Assembly (NCBI GenBank): GCA_024509875.1
Contig: JAMPIV010005806.1
Location: forward strand, 220,001 to 284,000
Direction of reading: 5' to 3'
Length of the DNA stretch: 64,000 nt
Source of the DNA: Oreohelix idahoensis
Taxonomy: Eukaryota; Mollusca; Gastropoda; Stylommatophora; Oreohelicidae
Shown here: positions 34,765-46,610 of the stretch, piece by piece
Numbering within the stretch: the stretch's first letter is position 1
Layout of the letters: every line of letters starts with the position of its first letter
Translations under genes and position numbers: made by a program
The notes under the pieces: generated by a model
What the model saw: only the letters and a program-made list of their open reading frames with translations
What the model was told of the DNA's origin: nothing
The model's database searches: none

Positions 34765-37700
34765 CTGAAAACATAGTAAATATTTCATCTTAATGAACAT
34801 AAAGATAAATCTTGAAACAAAAAGAACTATCGGGTTACAAAATAATATTATTGGCCAATTACGCTTGGTGCTTTTCTCATATATACGCCAAGAATAAAGT
34901 ACTTAGAACGCCATCAATAAAGATTCTACCCTTTTTTTACAACCCAACCAGCTACCTTTAGAATGATACGTCACTGCTTATAGTTTGTGTTTCTACTGAG
35001 TGGAGAAAAGGTGAACTGTACGCTATGAATTCTCTCAACATGTTTAGTTAAATTTACATAACAGGCGATCATTAATTTTTCTCAGTATCTCTCCCTTATC
35101 CATATACAGCGTCCCACTGTGGGTGCTCTTGATGCTAGTCTGTCAGCTCTCTCGTTACTGCGTACTCCTGCATAGACCAGGACAGTAGATCCACACCAGC
35201 TCCTGCAAATTCGAAGCTTCTATGAATGTTTTCCATTTATGTCTTAGCCAACCATTTTGAACCTTTCAAAGCATGGACTGAGAGTCTGACTGATTCCCAT
35301 TGTTACTGAAGTTTCAGTTAGCCATCTTAAGGGGTAAGTAGCTGCCTCTACCTTCATTCTCATGCTGGAAGTTGTTATCTGTTTCGCCCCGCTGTATTCG
35401 GCGACTATTCTGCCCTTTTCCTTAGCAGAGAAGCCGCAACCTGATTTCTCACCATGGCATCATTATCCTCGGCATGATCATGTATTAGTTCCTTAATTTC
35501 CAATTCTGCTTTCTCATTGCCCCAAGTTCTACACTCTCTGCCAAGACAGATGATGACTTGCTGGTAGTTAATCTGTGATTAAGATAAGAGACCAGGTTTT
35601 ACGCTATTGCGATAAAGACCCTCAAAGAACCACCATGTTCTGTTCTGAGCTACAGGGTACATGTATTTTCTTACTTGTGCTTATCGCAAGATGAAAATAA
35701 TGATAAACGTGCCCATAATTATTCGTGCAATCTTGCAAACGTCTTCAGTATAAATGAATCTTGCTCCGGACTGTACGTTACTTATGTAAATGCTGTAAAC
35801 AATCACTAACCAGCATCACTTGCTTGCACCACCTATATGATCGGGCCAAAGCACTTTCATTAGTCACTCTATGCTCATTATCTCCCAGTGATCTCGTGCG
35901 TGTCTCAATAATGCCCGAATTTGCCACGTGTATAGCGTCTGTCAGCACGGCACGTATTTCTGTGAAACATATAAGCTATGTGAGAGAAGAACAATTATAT
36001 TTAATTAACACAGTGTTTGTTTACTGCGTGTGTCTACTTTATCAGTACTTTAACTAGTACGTGAATACTATGGGGTAGCCGGTACTTCCTTTACTGTTAA
36101 CCTACTTCTAAAGGCAAATATTCAAATAGCAAAGTGTAAATGGCCTTGTCTCACTTCTACCCAACAACAAAGTCTAAGTCTAGTGCTAATTCCATATATG
36201 TTTTTGATCCTTTGAGCCCGTTTACCGCAGCTTCAGGTGTAAGTCTTTATCGCAACAAACTCCTCCACTGTTTACCCCAAAATTAAACTACACAGACGTA
36301 GGTAGAAAAAAGAACTTAATGTTATAACATATGCCAGGAAGATCAAGAATTTTCAACTAAGAATAAATTAAAAATAACAACCTAATTCTCGTCTAAAAGT
36401 TGTTACACCAATTATTGCAAAATGTCTACCGTTGTAGTAATTTTGTGATAAGATCACCCGAGCTTCGTAATATTTGTCGAGTTTTTTTTTTTTTTTAAAC
36501 CTTCTGATACATGCCAGGACGTTCACGAATTTTTTACTCAGGAGACATTAAACAACAAGCTAAGCTTTGTCTAGTATTTGTTACACCGGACAACTATAAC
36601 ACCATGTCTACCATTTTAGTCATTGTTTAAAATCACCCGAGCTATGTATATGTGTCGAGTTGTGTTTTGTTTTGTACGCTCAAAATCTCTCTGTTCTCTC
36701 ACCGTGACGAGCTGAGATTTTGTACACAGTTTACTGGTACATTTAAATCCTTTATGTTTTTACCAACACTGACCCATCGGAAAGTGTTGCGTTAATTAAT
36801 GATTTTAAAACATAACTTAGTGTTTGGTGTTGTTTTCTGTCCAGTTGTTTTCTTTCACTCGCATAGTCAGTTTTCCCTCTGTCATATTACATGTACAACA
36901 TGAGAAGTGCCGTGATGTTTGCTCCCTATACATTACCTTTTAAGTATCCCATCATGCTTTTTCAGAGACAGGTGGCCATAAACAACAAAGTAGTCTTATC
37001 TGAGTAAAAAAAAAAAAACGCGAGATTCCACGCAGTTCTTTTATTTGCCCTCTTGAGTCAATTTTTTTTTTTCAGAAGCGACAGTCAACCTTAAATCTGA
37101 TCAGATCTCGGTTTTTATAAAGAAAGAAACCAAATAAATCCCTGAGATAATGTAATGAGTTACTGTATTTTTTATTTTTAACTCGCCCATTGGTCTTTTC
37201 CATATAATTATTTTGTTCTTTAATTGTTATTAGGCGGACGATGTCATTTGTTATTAATTCTGGGTTTATTTTTCTTGGACGTTAGGATAAATCCGACCAC
37301 CTTCACTTACCCTGTTTATTTGTGGGGATGGTGGGAAGCACGACCCAGATTAACGCGGAACCAATAAAATTATTCCGGTAGATAGAAGGTGAGAGGGTTA
37401 CCAAATATTACGTATTATTTCTGCGCGTAAGCAGAAATAATTTTGCGCTTTTGCTCGGTCAACCCTGAGTCATAGGTTAGTTTAGGATATGATTGGGGTG
37501 GTTCAGATTTAATTTATATGCAGGCATAAAAATAGGTCATATGTTGGTTGGAAGCGGTTCCAGATAGATAGACGCCTACGCGATGACTCACCGCGTCAGT
37601 TATTGCATCAGAAAAATTCATATTATAAATAGCGAGCGCCGAAAGTCTTTATTGCTCACTAGACCCAAGAATTTTTTGACGTGAAGAAGTGCCATTATAT

Positions 37701-38123
37701 AGTCTGCTCAGTTCGAGATATTCTGTATTATTGGGTAAGTTCATAACTTAATTAGTGGTGTAGAAAGTTTTTTACAAGAACTTAGCACGTTAGAGTAAGC
37801 TTTCTTCTGGGATTTAATTTAAATTTTATTAGTCAGGAGTGCCATCAATTACTAACCTATACAAAACTAGAGCCAGGGTAGTGTAAGTTTTGTCTATAAT
37901 TTTTCTTTGGATAAGCTAGCAGTATCTATGATTTGTGTAGCGGTTTTGAGATAATTTAAGTGTATAAGGACTAAGCTTGGTGTAATGTAATTATGAGGTC
38001 CGTGTAACCACAATTTGATTATTGATAATTTGTAGTGTATATACGCGGGTGTGGTTGTGTATTAATTTGCTGTGTTATTTGGTCTTGTAGTCGTGTGAGT
38101 CTCAAAAAGAAGGGGTTTTTTAG
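34765..38123. other. Presumed intron with a tandem duplication
   Basis: No firm gene. A degenerate direct duplication is visible: about 36329-36480 and about 36508-36660 share ATGCCAGG, ACACCA, ATGTCTACC, ATCACCCGAGCT and TGTCGAGTT in the same order. Poly-T (36484-36497) and poly-A (37007-37018) tracts occur. Confidence 0.5.
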
Positions 38124-38283
38124 GGGACTGTAGTAAAGTCTGTATGAACAACCCTCTCAAATTATGTATAAAATATTAGGATAAATGTTCTACTCGCCTT
38201 TTCAGCATAATACTTAAACGATTAGGTACGTTTTGAGTGTACCCATTCGCTGTGGTGCTTTTTCGTAGCCCCGCCAGATGTTT

Positions 38284-39300
38284 CTTCTGGTCTTCGACCT
38301 TAACCACCGTCCGTCAAAGCCAGTGGCCTCGAGCCTAAGTGGCGTCTTGTAGAACAACAAAATTCCCTTTGGTCGGACGAAAAATCCTCAAATGTACAGT
38401 CGCCCGGGTTTGTTCATCCTTTGCATCTCAGCCTCCACAGTCCTCCGCCAGGTTGTTTTTGGTCGGCCTCTCTTTCGCTTTCCTTCAGGGGTCCAAAGCA
38501 TAGCTGTTCTTGTGATGGCATCGGGGTCTCTTCTGAGGACATGACCAACCCAGCTCCTGCGTCTGCCAGCTATGATAGTATGCATGTCCTCTTGCTTGCT
38601 ACGAGTAAGCAGATCTTGGTTGGTGATGGTATTCGGCCAAAAGATTCGGTGAATTTTTCTTAGGCATGTTGTGTGAAAAGAGGACAATTTTGACATTTCC
38701 TTCTCTGTAACTCTCCAGCATTCTCGCACCATAGAGAAGCAGGGAAAGCACGCAATTATTCAGTAGCGGGATCTTTTTTGTGCTGTGCAGTGATTGGGGG
38801 ACTTGTTGTACGCCTTTTTCTAAAGAAGGCTGTTCTTGCTTATTCATTCTGATAGATGTTTTGCCTGCCCCATCGTCTGGTGTTACACTAACTGACTTCC
38901 TAGGTATGTGTAAGTATCTGTCTGTACCAGTTGCTGATTCCTTAGAAATAGGGGAACTGTAAATTTGTCTCACCCTTGAGCGGAAGAAATATCTTTAAGT
39001 TGATGTTCAAGCCCACCTGCTGGTTAAATTTATTAAGTCTATCCGTTTATTCCTGGATGTGTTGATGTGAATGTACCAGCAGTGCAATGTCATCTGCATA
39101 TTCCAGATCTTCCAATGTTGAAAATGTAGTCCATCTTATTCCTCTTGGACTGCCCTCTGTTGTCTGGCGCATCACCCAGTCTATGACTGTTAAAAATAGA
39201 GTGGTTGATAAGGGGCATCCCTGTTGTACTCCTGTCTTCACCTCGAAGGTTGTTGTAACTACACGTAAATGCTTATTTCACTAGCAGCTTGGAATTCCGC
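38284..39300 (-). mobile_element. 5'-truncated LINE in the 5' LTR of element A
   Basis: Perfect 10-bp duplication CCAGATGTTT at 38274-38283 and 39301-39310. The minus strand encodes GVQQGCPLSTTLFLTVIDWVM, then LEYADDIALL (RT catalytic box) at about 39241-39047, and the C-terminal part GKRKRGRPKTTWRRTVEAEMQ at about 38480-38400. Frameshifts break the middle. It is the same family as the LINE at 55.7-56.8 kb. The matching 3' LTR position lacks it, so it came after element A. Confidence 0.92.
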
Positions 39301-42300
39301 CCAGATGTTTAATGTAACACTAAAACTGCAAAAGGCCTTGTTTTGGTTTAAAAGAGTAGAGAGAGGAGTGAAGGAATGAAAGAGCTACTGTCCAAAATCC
39401 TATAAATAGATACGCCGATAGAAAGCAACTGAATATTAAAAGGAAAAATATCTCTCCATCCCGCGTAACCCCGCTAACACTGCCACAAATTTGTCATGAC
39501 GAAAGACTAAAAGCGAGGTAGAATTTCAAATCGCGACGCGCGGTAGCAAGAGAGAGATGAGACTGTAGAAGGAAATACATTTGCCTAGGCTTGGTTCAAA
39601 CTGAAACTACAAAGACATTGGTGTGTAGAGAATTAAAAAAAGGGGGAAAGGAGAAATTTATAATATTTCTTCATAAGAACGAAAGATAGTAAATAAAATG
39701 GATGTTAGGACAATAATGTAATATTGTTTGATATAATATCTTATAAAAATCTATTTGGACTTAGAATCCATATTTCATTATATGTTAGCACAGTAAAGGA
39801 GGCCATGATAATAACAAGGAAAAATACGGAAATGACAGACGATGATGACGATGAAAATAAAACTTATATATAAAGATAGCCGCTAACAAGCAGTTTAAAA
39901 ATTAGTTTTGCTAAGTAAAATAACCCCACAAATAACTTAGAAAATGTAGAAATAAGGAAATTGAGACTGACCAACAGACGGACGCAAAAACCGACATTGG
40001 TTCAGTTTTGAAATTTCGTCCGCCAAGTCAAAATCTTATTGACTCAAATTTCATTGGGTAAGCCAAATCGTTAGAAGGGGAGAGGAAAAGAAAAAAACTG
40101 CCAATTTGTTGGCCACGCGAGCTGTATTTTTACATGGCGGTAGTGAGAAATCAAAATAGCCAACGCAATGATAAACACACAAAGTTAGATTTTCAAATGT
40201 AGCCCAAAATTGTAGACCTGCATCTCATTGGTTAAGGCGATAGATATTAGTGAATGCAGGCAAGCTGGGAACGCCATTTGTTGAGAAATATTTTCCAAGT
40301 TAATACTCAGAAGAAGTGCAACGCTTTTCTGTATGATAAAGCTAGTACATGCCTGGATGAGGCCGACTGAATAGTGCCATTGATGCCATTCAATATTAAC
40401 TTGTGAAATTAAATTCGTTGTATTCTGGTAAGAAAGATGCTTTATTCACCTTTTATTAAAATTGTATGTTGTGCAACATGCGAATTGGTAGCCTTTTTAC
40501 CTTTACCTTACCGAGGTCCCTAGCAAGACTTATGCAGGGCTTTGGTCTTGCTCAAATAAAAGAAAACCTACATGGGTTAGTTAAAGAAAGAACAGAATTT
40601 CAGAAGTTATCAGAAGGGAGTCTCTACCCCATATTATTTGATGAAAGAAGATCACTATTTGAAGTGTCAGAGGCGTTGTAGCAATTAGGGGAGAGAATAT
40701 GAACACTGGTATAAAATTGTTTCACCAACTTGAAGAGATGAGCTGGATTGTCAGAAAGATCTGACCCTTTTCTTTTTAATTTGAAATGTACTTGTATGAC
40801 ATGTGACATGTAGTATAAATAGTTTATGAACAAGGAGGCATAACCTTCCTATTTCAGGGTTTCTGGTAACTGTCACAAACCCTTGTGCCAGACCCTCTGG
40901 GAGAAGAAAACGTGTGCGTGTGAGGAAAGCTTCCATTACCTTTGCTAGCCGCCCGCCACTGTTTTCCAGAGAGAGTGTGATATTGGCCATTACTGAAAAA
41001 GACAGCAACAACTATTTCTATTGAAAGCTAAGTGCCTATTTCCTGGCACTCGACTACTCATCATTATAATTAGTAAATAGCAATTCCACAATATCTGAAT
41101 AAACTATCAATAAGATTGTCAAAAGGACCAAACAAAAGAGAAGGGGATGATGAAGATATCCCAATTCGCCATCTAACACCAGTGTAGTAATGTGTTACTC
41201 TGTACGCACGGGTAACCTAGTTTTAGAAGGGAGTCCTACGTCATCATCTGAAAGGGGCAGTCCGGACGATATATCCGTGGAATATTTTGTTTATCGTGGC
41301 AAGTCTGTGGAAGTAATTCGTTTGTTACAATATTGGTCTTCAGGTCGAAGCCAATATTGGGAGTAATATGTAAGTTGTCGCCCCATCATATTGTATGATT
41401 AGCATATTCAAACCTGTAATTTTAGGCGACTCCTTGAGAGAATCTAGCGGGAATATTATCCTGTTATGATATTCCTAGAATGGATCAAAAGGAACTATGA
41501 GCCTCTATAATCTATCGTAGACGAAAAATTCCTACGAGGGAAGCAAGTTATTGGATTTTATAATTTATGTATAAAATGCCGTTGTGCCCATGCCAAAGTC
41601 GTGGCATGAGTTTGTGGAGAGGTTAGTTAAAACCCAAATACTAACCCAGATGTAGCTTCATGTTTACGCCATTGATATTATATTTTGAACCTACGTGGTA
41701 GGAATGAAGTCTTGGATCAAGACAGTCTTTTGTTTGGATGAATGCAGGATTCAGTGATATGGGAATACGTACTTAGTTGGATGTCCTCAGACGAGGTCAA
41801 CGGACATTTATATCTTACTGTTTCAAACTTAGCATGAACATTATTGGATTCTTGTTACATGAATGTAAGGAAGATGTTTGAAAGGGATCTACCGCAATAC
41901 CTAACCACCATCATAGATGTACATAATTTTCGTCAGCGTATCATTACTATGCATCCATGTTGATTGTCTCTGTCAAGAACATTGTATCGTATCGTTGAAC
42001 TTATACCGTCAATAAATAATGTTAAACTGTACCACCCGCCTTACAGTTTACTTCAATTCACAGCAGGCCTTGGTTGACATGCCTGAAGTTTGCATCATTA
42101 CCTGTTGAACTTATTTTGACAGTTTATTTGAATTCGCGTATTATCAGCACGATCAAACAGTCATCTGTAGAGACCCAGAAAAACGGTCTAACAGAGGTCT
42201 TAGGGTGGTAGCAGAAAGGTGTCCTGTTTACATCCATAATCTTCCATTAAGTTCAGGGACCTTCACAGCTGACCTCATTCTGGAGACACTTAGTATTACT

Positions 42301-42333
42301 TAACACTTATAACACCAAATCCACCACATATAT

Positions 42334-42351
42334 TGGGGGCTCGTCCGGGAT
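42334..42351 (+). other. Primer-binding site of element A (tRNA-Pro type)
   Basis: TGGGGGCTCGTCCGGGAT lies five bases after the 5' LTR end. It matches the 18-base site for tRNA-Pro known from gammaretroviruses, so minus-strand synthesis would be primed by tRNA-Pro. Confidence 0.85.
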
Positions 42352-42474
42352 TTTAAAATTAATCTATTGTGGAAATTGATTAGTAGATGAGTTGTCAGTG
42401 CCAGTAGTTTGTTAATTAGTCATAGTGTTATTTTGGATTTGCCTTATTAGATTCCTAACTTTACATAAAATAAG

Positions 42475-44810
42475 ATGGCTGATTTGGCAAAATTCAGATC
42501 TGCTGCTGTCCAGACTGCTAAAGAAATGGGTCTAGAGGGCCCACTTCTGATTCAATATGTGACGTCAGAGGTGGATAAATTTATTAAGAGAGGGTGGAGA
42601 AAAGAATACAGGTCGAAGCTGATAGGGAAGATAGGAGGTTGGCTGAAGAGAAAAGAATACAGTTAGAAGACGCTAGGGAAGCTAAGAAGTTAGAGGCTGA
42701 TAGGGAGGCGGAAATAAAAAGATTGCAGTTGGAGGAGAAGCGATTGCAGGCAGAGGCGGAAAAGGAGGTGAAGCGATTCCAGGCGGAAAAGGTGTAGAGG
42801 CGATTACAGAGGGAACATGAGCGCAGGTTGAAGGAACTGGAACTTCAAGGCCATGCTCCAGAAGAGGCCAGCGGTCCTTCTACTTCCGACTCCATTGCAA
42901 GCCAGAGTGCCTCCAACTCAGCCATGGGGTTCCACTTGGCCCCCTTTGTCGAAAAAGAAGATAACATCGAGTCATTCCTCTCTATATTTGAGAGGCTAGC
43001 TACTAGTTATGGGTTAGAACGGGAAAAATGGAGTCTTAAGGTATCTCAAGGACTTAGGGGAACCTCGTATGAGGTATTCTCAAAACTGAGCCGTGACGAA
43101 CAGGGAGACTATGACATATTAAAACAGGCTCTATTACTGAGGTATGAAAAGAACGGTGAGTATTATAGAAAGAGATTTAGGAATGCGAAGCTCCTGTCTG
43201 GGGACACGTACCACCAGTTCTCCGTCCGGTTAGAAACGTATTTTGAGAAATGGGCTACTCTGGGGAAAACCCAAGATCTCAAAGAGATGATCCTCATAGA
43301 ACAGTTGAGAGAGTCCATGGCTCCAGACATGAGAAAGTTTCTCATGGAACAGGGTGCAGAGAGGCTGGGTGAGGTACTTAATGTCGCTGAGAGGTATCAC
43401 GCAGCCCAGGCAGAGGTAGCTGGAGCGAAGAAAAAGCAGTTAGAAAACAATAAAACCCCTCAATACCCAGATGAGGATAATAATACTTGGGACAAAATTA
43501 ACAGAAGTAGGCAAAACTATGACAGGTCAAGAGGTGACTTTCGTGACAGAAACCCACAATACAATGACAAGAAATCCTACAGACCAGAAGGAAAATGGTG
43601 CAAAATCTGTAGGATGCAAAACCATAATACAATTGAATGTGGTAGGAAAGTTCCTCCATATCGCGCTGCATGCATGATAACGGTGGACAAGGGGAGAAAG
43701 AAGGACCTGTCTACAGGACAAAGCGAACCTCATCATCCCCCCATCTGTGAAGAAGTGACATGTAATGGTGCTAGAGTTAAGTGCCTTTATGATTCAGGAT
43801 TGGAATATGACTCTGTTGTGAGTGCAACCCTGGTGCACCCTGACCAGTATACCACAGAGAAAGTGGAAATACAAGGGGCACAAAAGGGAACAGCCACCAT
43901 GACACTTCCCGTGGCCCAGACCAAGGTCAAGACTCGGTACGTGGAAGGAGTGATAAGAGCTGCAGTATGCGAAGACCCTAACTACCCGCTGGTGTTAGGA
44001 AGTAAATATATATTTCTAGGGAGCCGTGTAAAACCTGTAATCATGGCCACGCTCCAGGTCAGGTCGACCCCTAGCATGGAGGAGGAACCACCACTGATAT
44101 TTTCTCATAAACAGATGAGAAAGGCCCAGGCAAAAGACAAATCATTAAAACCTTGCTTTGGCAAATTGCCTAACAGCCATACACACCCTAGAAAAGGACA
44201 ATTTTATTGGAAGGAGGGACTGCTCTACAGGAAAGCTAGAGCAGGATCCAAAAAGGATGGACAGCTAGTGCTGCCCTGGAATTATAGGGAACAAGTGATG
44301 GCGCAAGCACATGTTGTACCAGACGGAGGACACCAGAAGATGGGTACTACCCGTCAAAGGACATCTGTGACATATTTCTGGCCAGTCATAGCTGCAGACA
44401 TTGAAACATTTGTTGCGGCCTGTGACCAGTGCTGCAAGGTAAATTCCACAGGGTGGAAAATTACAACTCAGATGCAAGCTAAGCATTCTGAAACATGTGG
44501 GCCTAAAAATAAAAAGGAAATTAGAAATAACAAGGTAGGTAACGGGGATAGGAAAACCCTTTTCCACAAACAGTCTTCCCAGAAAACTTTTACATTAGCA
44601 TCTCTGCGTATGGCACCCAGAGACAACAGAAACAAAGACCAGTCAACCCCGGCTCGATTTGAAGCCGCATTCAGGGAACTGGCACAAATTGACATTGAGG
44701 ATAATCGGCAAACAGAGAAACCGAAATCAAATGTTAATAGGAGAACAGTGGGGAGTGGGCGGTTGAGCACTTGGACAAAGGTTCAACTTGCTTCAGAATA
44801 TGACTATTAA
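42475..44810 (+). pseudogene. Element A gag - protease - truncated integrase
   Basis: Gag starts at MADLAKFRSAAV (42475); a frame change near 42590 leads into a Lys/Glu-rich coiled coil, and a TAG at about 42795 precedes the main ORF (42828-44810). That ORF has a capsid-like region from FVEKEDNIESFLSIFERLA, a zinc knuckle CKICRMQNHNTIEC (CX2CX4HX4C, near residue 260) and an aspartic-protease-like LYDSG (near residue 317, Ser where Thr is commoner). Integrase H2C2-type sequence then follows directly (QAHVVPDGGHQKMG, then CDQC). The catalytic core is deleted after about 44450. Protease followed straight by integrase, with no RT between, is the domain order of Gmr1-type gypsy elements, where RT comes after integrase. 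Confidence 0.8.
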
Positions 44811-44972
44811 CTTAGCGTTACCAGGGCACCGGTGACAGAGGTAGTGACCGGCCCTACCCAGTCCATTAGAAGTATTGTATGGATATTGGATTGAAAACCC
44901 CACATATTATGGCAATGCTAAGAGCGAATTGATTTCTGATGCAGAAATTCATTTCCCCACATTTTTATAGTA

Positions 44973-45962
44973 CGAGGCGCGTTTTTTAAGTAATTCCCGG
45001 TATAAAATAATAAAAAAACCCATCATATATAAAAATGATTTATTGCAGCCAAATGTGAACCACACATTTACATTATTTCTCAACATAGTCACCATTGACT
45101 TCAACACACTTTTAGTATCGAGGCACCAGGTTCTTAATTCCAGTGTCAAAGAAGTCTGCCGCCAGTGTCTTGAACCATTCATTAACGCCTGTCTGCAGTT
45201 CATCATCAGTTTCAAACCCCTGGGATGCCAGCCACTTTTTTAGGTGCATGAAAAGGTGGTAATCACTTGGCGCGAGATCGGGGCTGTAGGGCGGGTGGTC
45301 AATAATTTCCCAGTGAAATTTTTGCAACAATTGAACAGTTCAATCTGCCATGTGAGGTCGAGTATTATCGTGCAAAAGCACAATCCCAGTGGACTGCAAC
45401 CCACGTCTTTTGTTTTGGATGGCACGTCTAAGTTTTATCAGAGTGTCACAATAAGCGGTGGTATTAACTGTCTTTCCACGTTCAAGAAAATCAATAAACA
45501 AGACCCCTTTTTGGACCCAGAAAACATTGGCAATGATCTTTTTGACAGAAGGTGCTTGCTTAAACTTTTTTGCTTTCGGGGACCATTAGTGTCGCCATTG
45601 CATCGACTGTTGCTTTGATTCGACGTTTGTGTAGGCAATCCAGGTCTCATCTCCAGTAACAATGTGGCCCAAAAATTCATCTCCTTCATTTCGATAGCGC
45701 TGCATACATTTTTGAGCCGAAGCCAGGCGTTTCTGCTTGTGTTCATCGGTTAACATTTTTGGCACCCATCTGGCTGCAGACTTCTTTGACACTGGAATTA
45801 AGAACCTGGTGCCTCGATACCAAAAATGTGTTGAAGTCAATGGTGACTATGTTGAGAAATAATGTAAATGTGTGGTTCACTTTGGGCTGCAATAAATCAT
45901 TTTTATATATGATTGGTTTTTTTATTATTTTATACCGGGAATTACTTAAAAAACACGCCTCG
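44973..45962 (-). mobile_element. Rearranged mariner inside element A
   Basis: Terminal CGAGGCGCGTTTTTTAAG and its inverse lie inside TA target sites (44971-44972 and 45963-45964). The inverted repeats are unusually long, about 180 bp (44973-45155 and 45780-45962), and include transposase C-terminal coding sequence in both arms. The element's 5' end has apparently been replaced by an inverted copy of its 3' end. Confidence 0.85.
45050..45780 (-). pseudogene. Mariner transposase, N-terminally deleted
   Basis: The minus strand encodes the catalytic domain in broken frames: the first Asp in VTGDETWIAY (about 45690), and the third region HPPYSPDLAPSDYHLF (about 45290-45245), giving the mariner D,D34D signature. 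A middle part with the second Asp lies in a shifted frame near 45400. The helix-turn-helix N-terminus is missing, replaced by the inverted 3' end. Inactive. Confidence 0.85.
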
Positions 45963-45964
45963 TA

Positions 45965-46565
45965 TATCACCAAATTGCAGTTAGGCGGAGAAAACAGTTG
46001 GTGAATATGGCCTCCATTTGAGGGGCGCATTATAGACTCAATTATGTATATTAGTAGAGGGTGTTTCCCAATTCAAGTTAAGCCGGAGCTCAGACCAACG
46101 GAAGGCTGGGAACATTTCGGAGGAACATACTGAATCCCTAGGTTGCATCTTTTGGATTGAGGATATTCCGAGTGTTGTATACAGGCTGATGATGAAATTA
46201 TTGGAACCCGTATAGAACTCTGCTATCACCATTTATAGATTACTTCCTCATAACTATTGCAACCTTGAGTAACGTCTAAATAACCTCTGGACATGTCATG
46301 GGACAAACTCAGGGAAGAGTAATGGTGAACATTGATTTATAATCAGCATTAGACAGGCCGTAATACCTGCAGCTGAAATAGATTCTTGGATTGCAGAGGT
46401 CTGAGGCAGCGTTCTTGAGCTGTGCTTACTTTGAAATGACCCCACTGCAAAATCCATGATCATATAAAGGCAGAGTATAGAGTCAACTGGAAAAAAAATT
46501 TGATCGGGATTGTTCAGACAGATATCTATTTGCATCAAGAATGCAAAATTTTAGGAAGGGAGGTG
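45965..46565. other. Element A interior after the mariner
   Basis: No coding signal recognised. Ends with the purine tract AGGAAGGGAGG immediately before the 3' LTR. Confidence 0.5.
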
Positions 46566-46610
46566 TGTAGTAAAGTCTGTATGAACAGCCCTCTCAAATC
46601 ATGTATAAAA

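Noticed and set aside
35833..35959. Possible minus-strand exon open in one phase
   Set aside because: The acceptor is plausible but the donor (GTGGTG) is weak, the peptide has no recognised domain, and the phases do not connect cleanly to neighbours.
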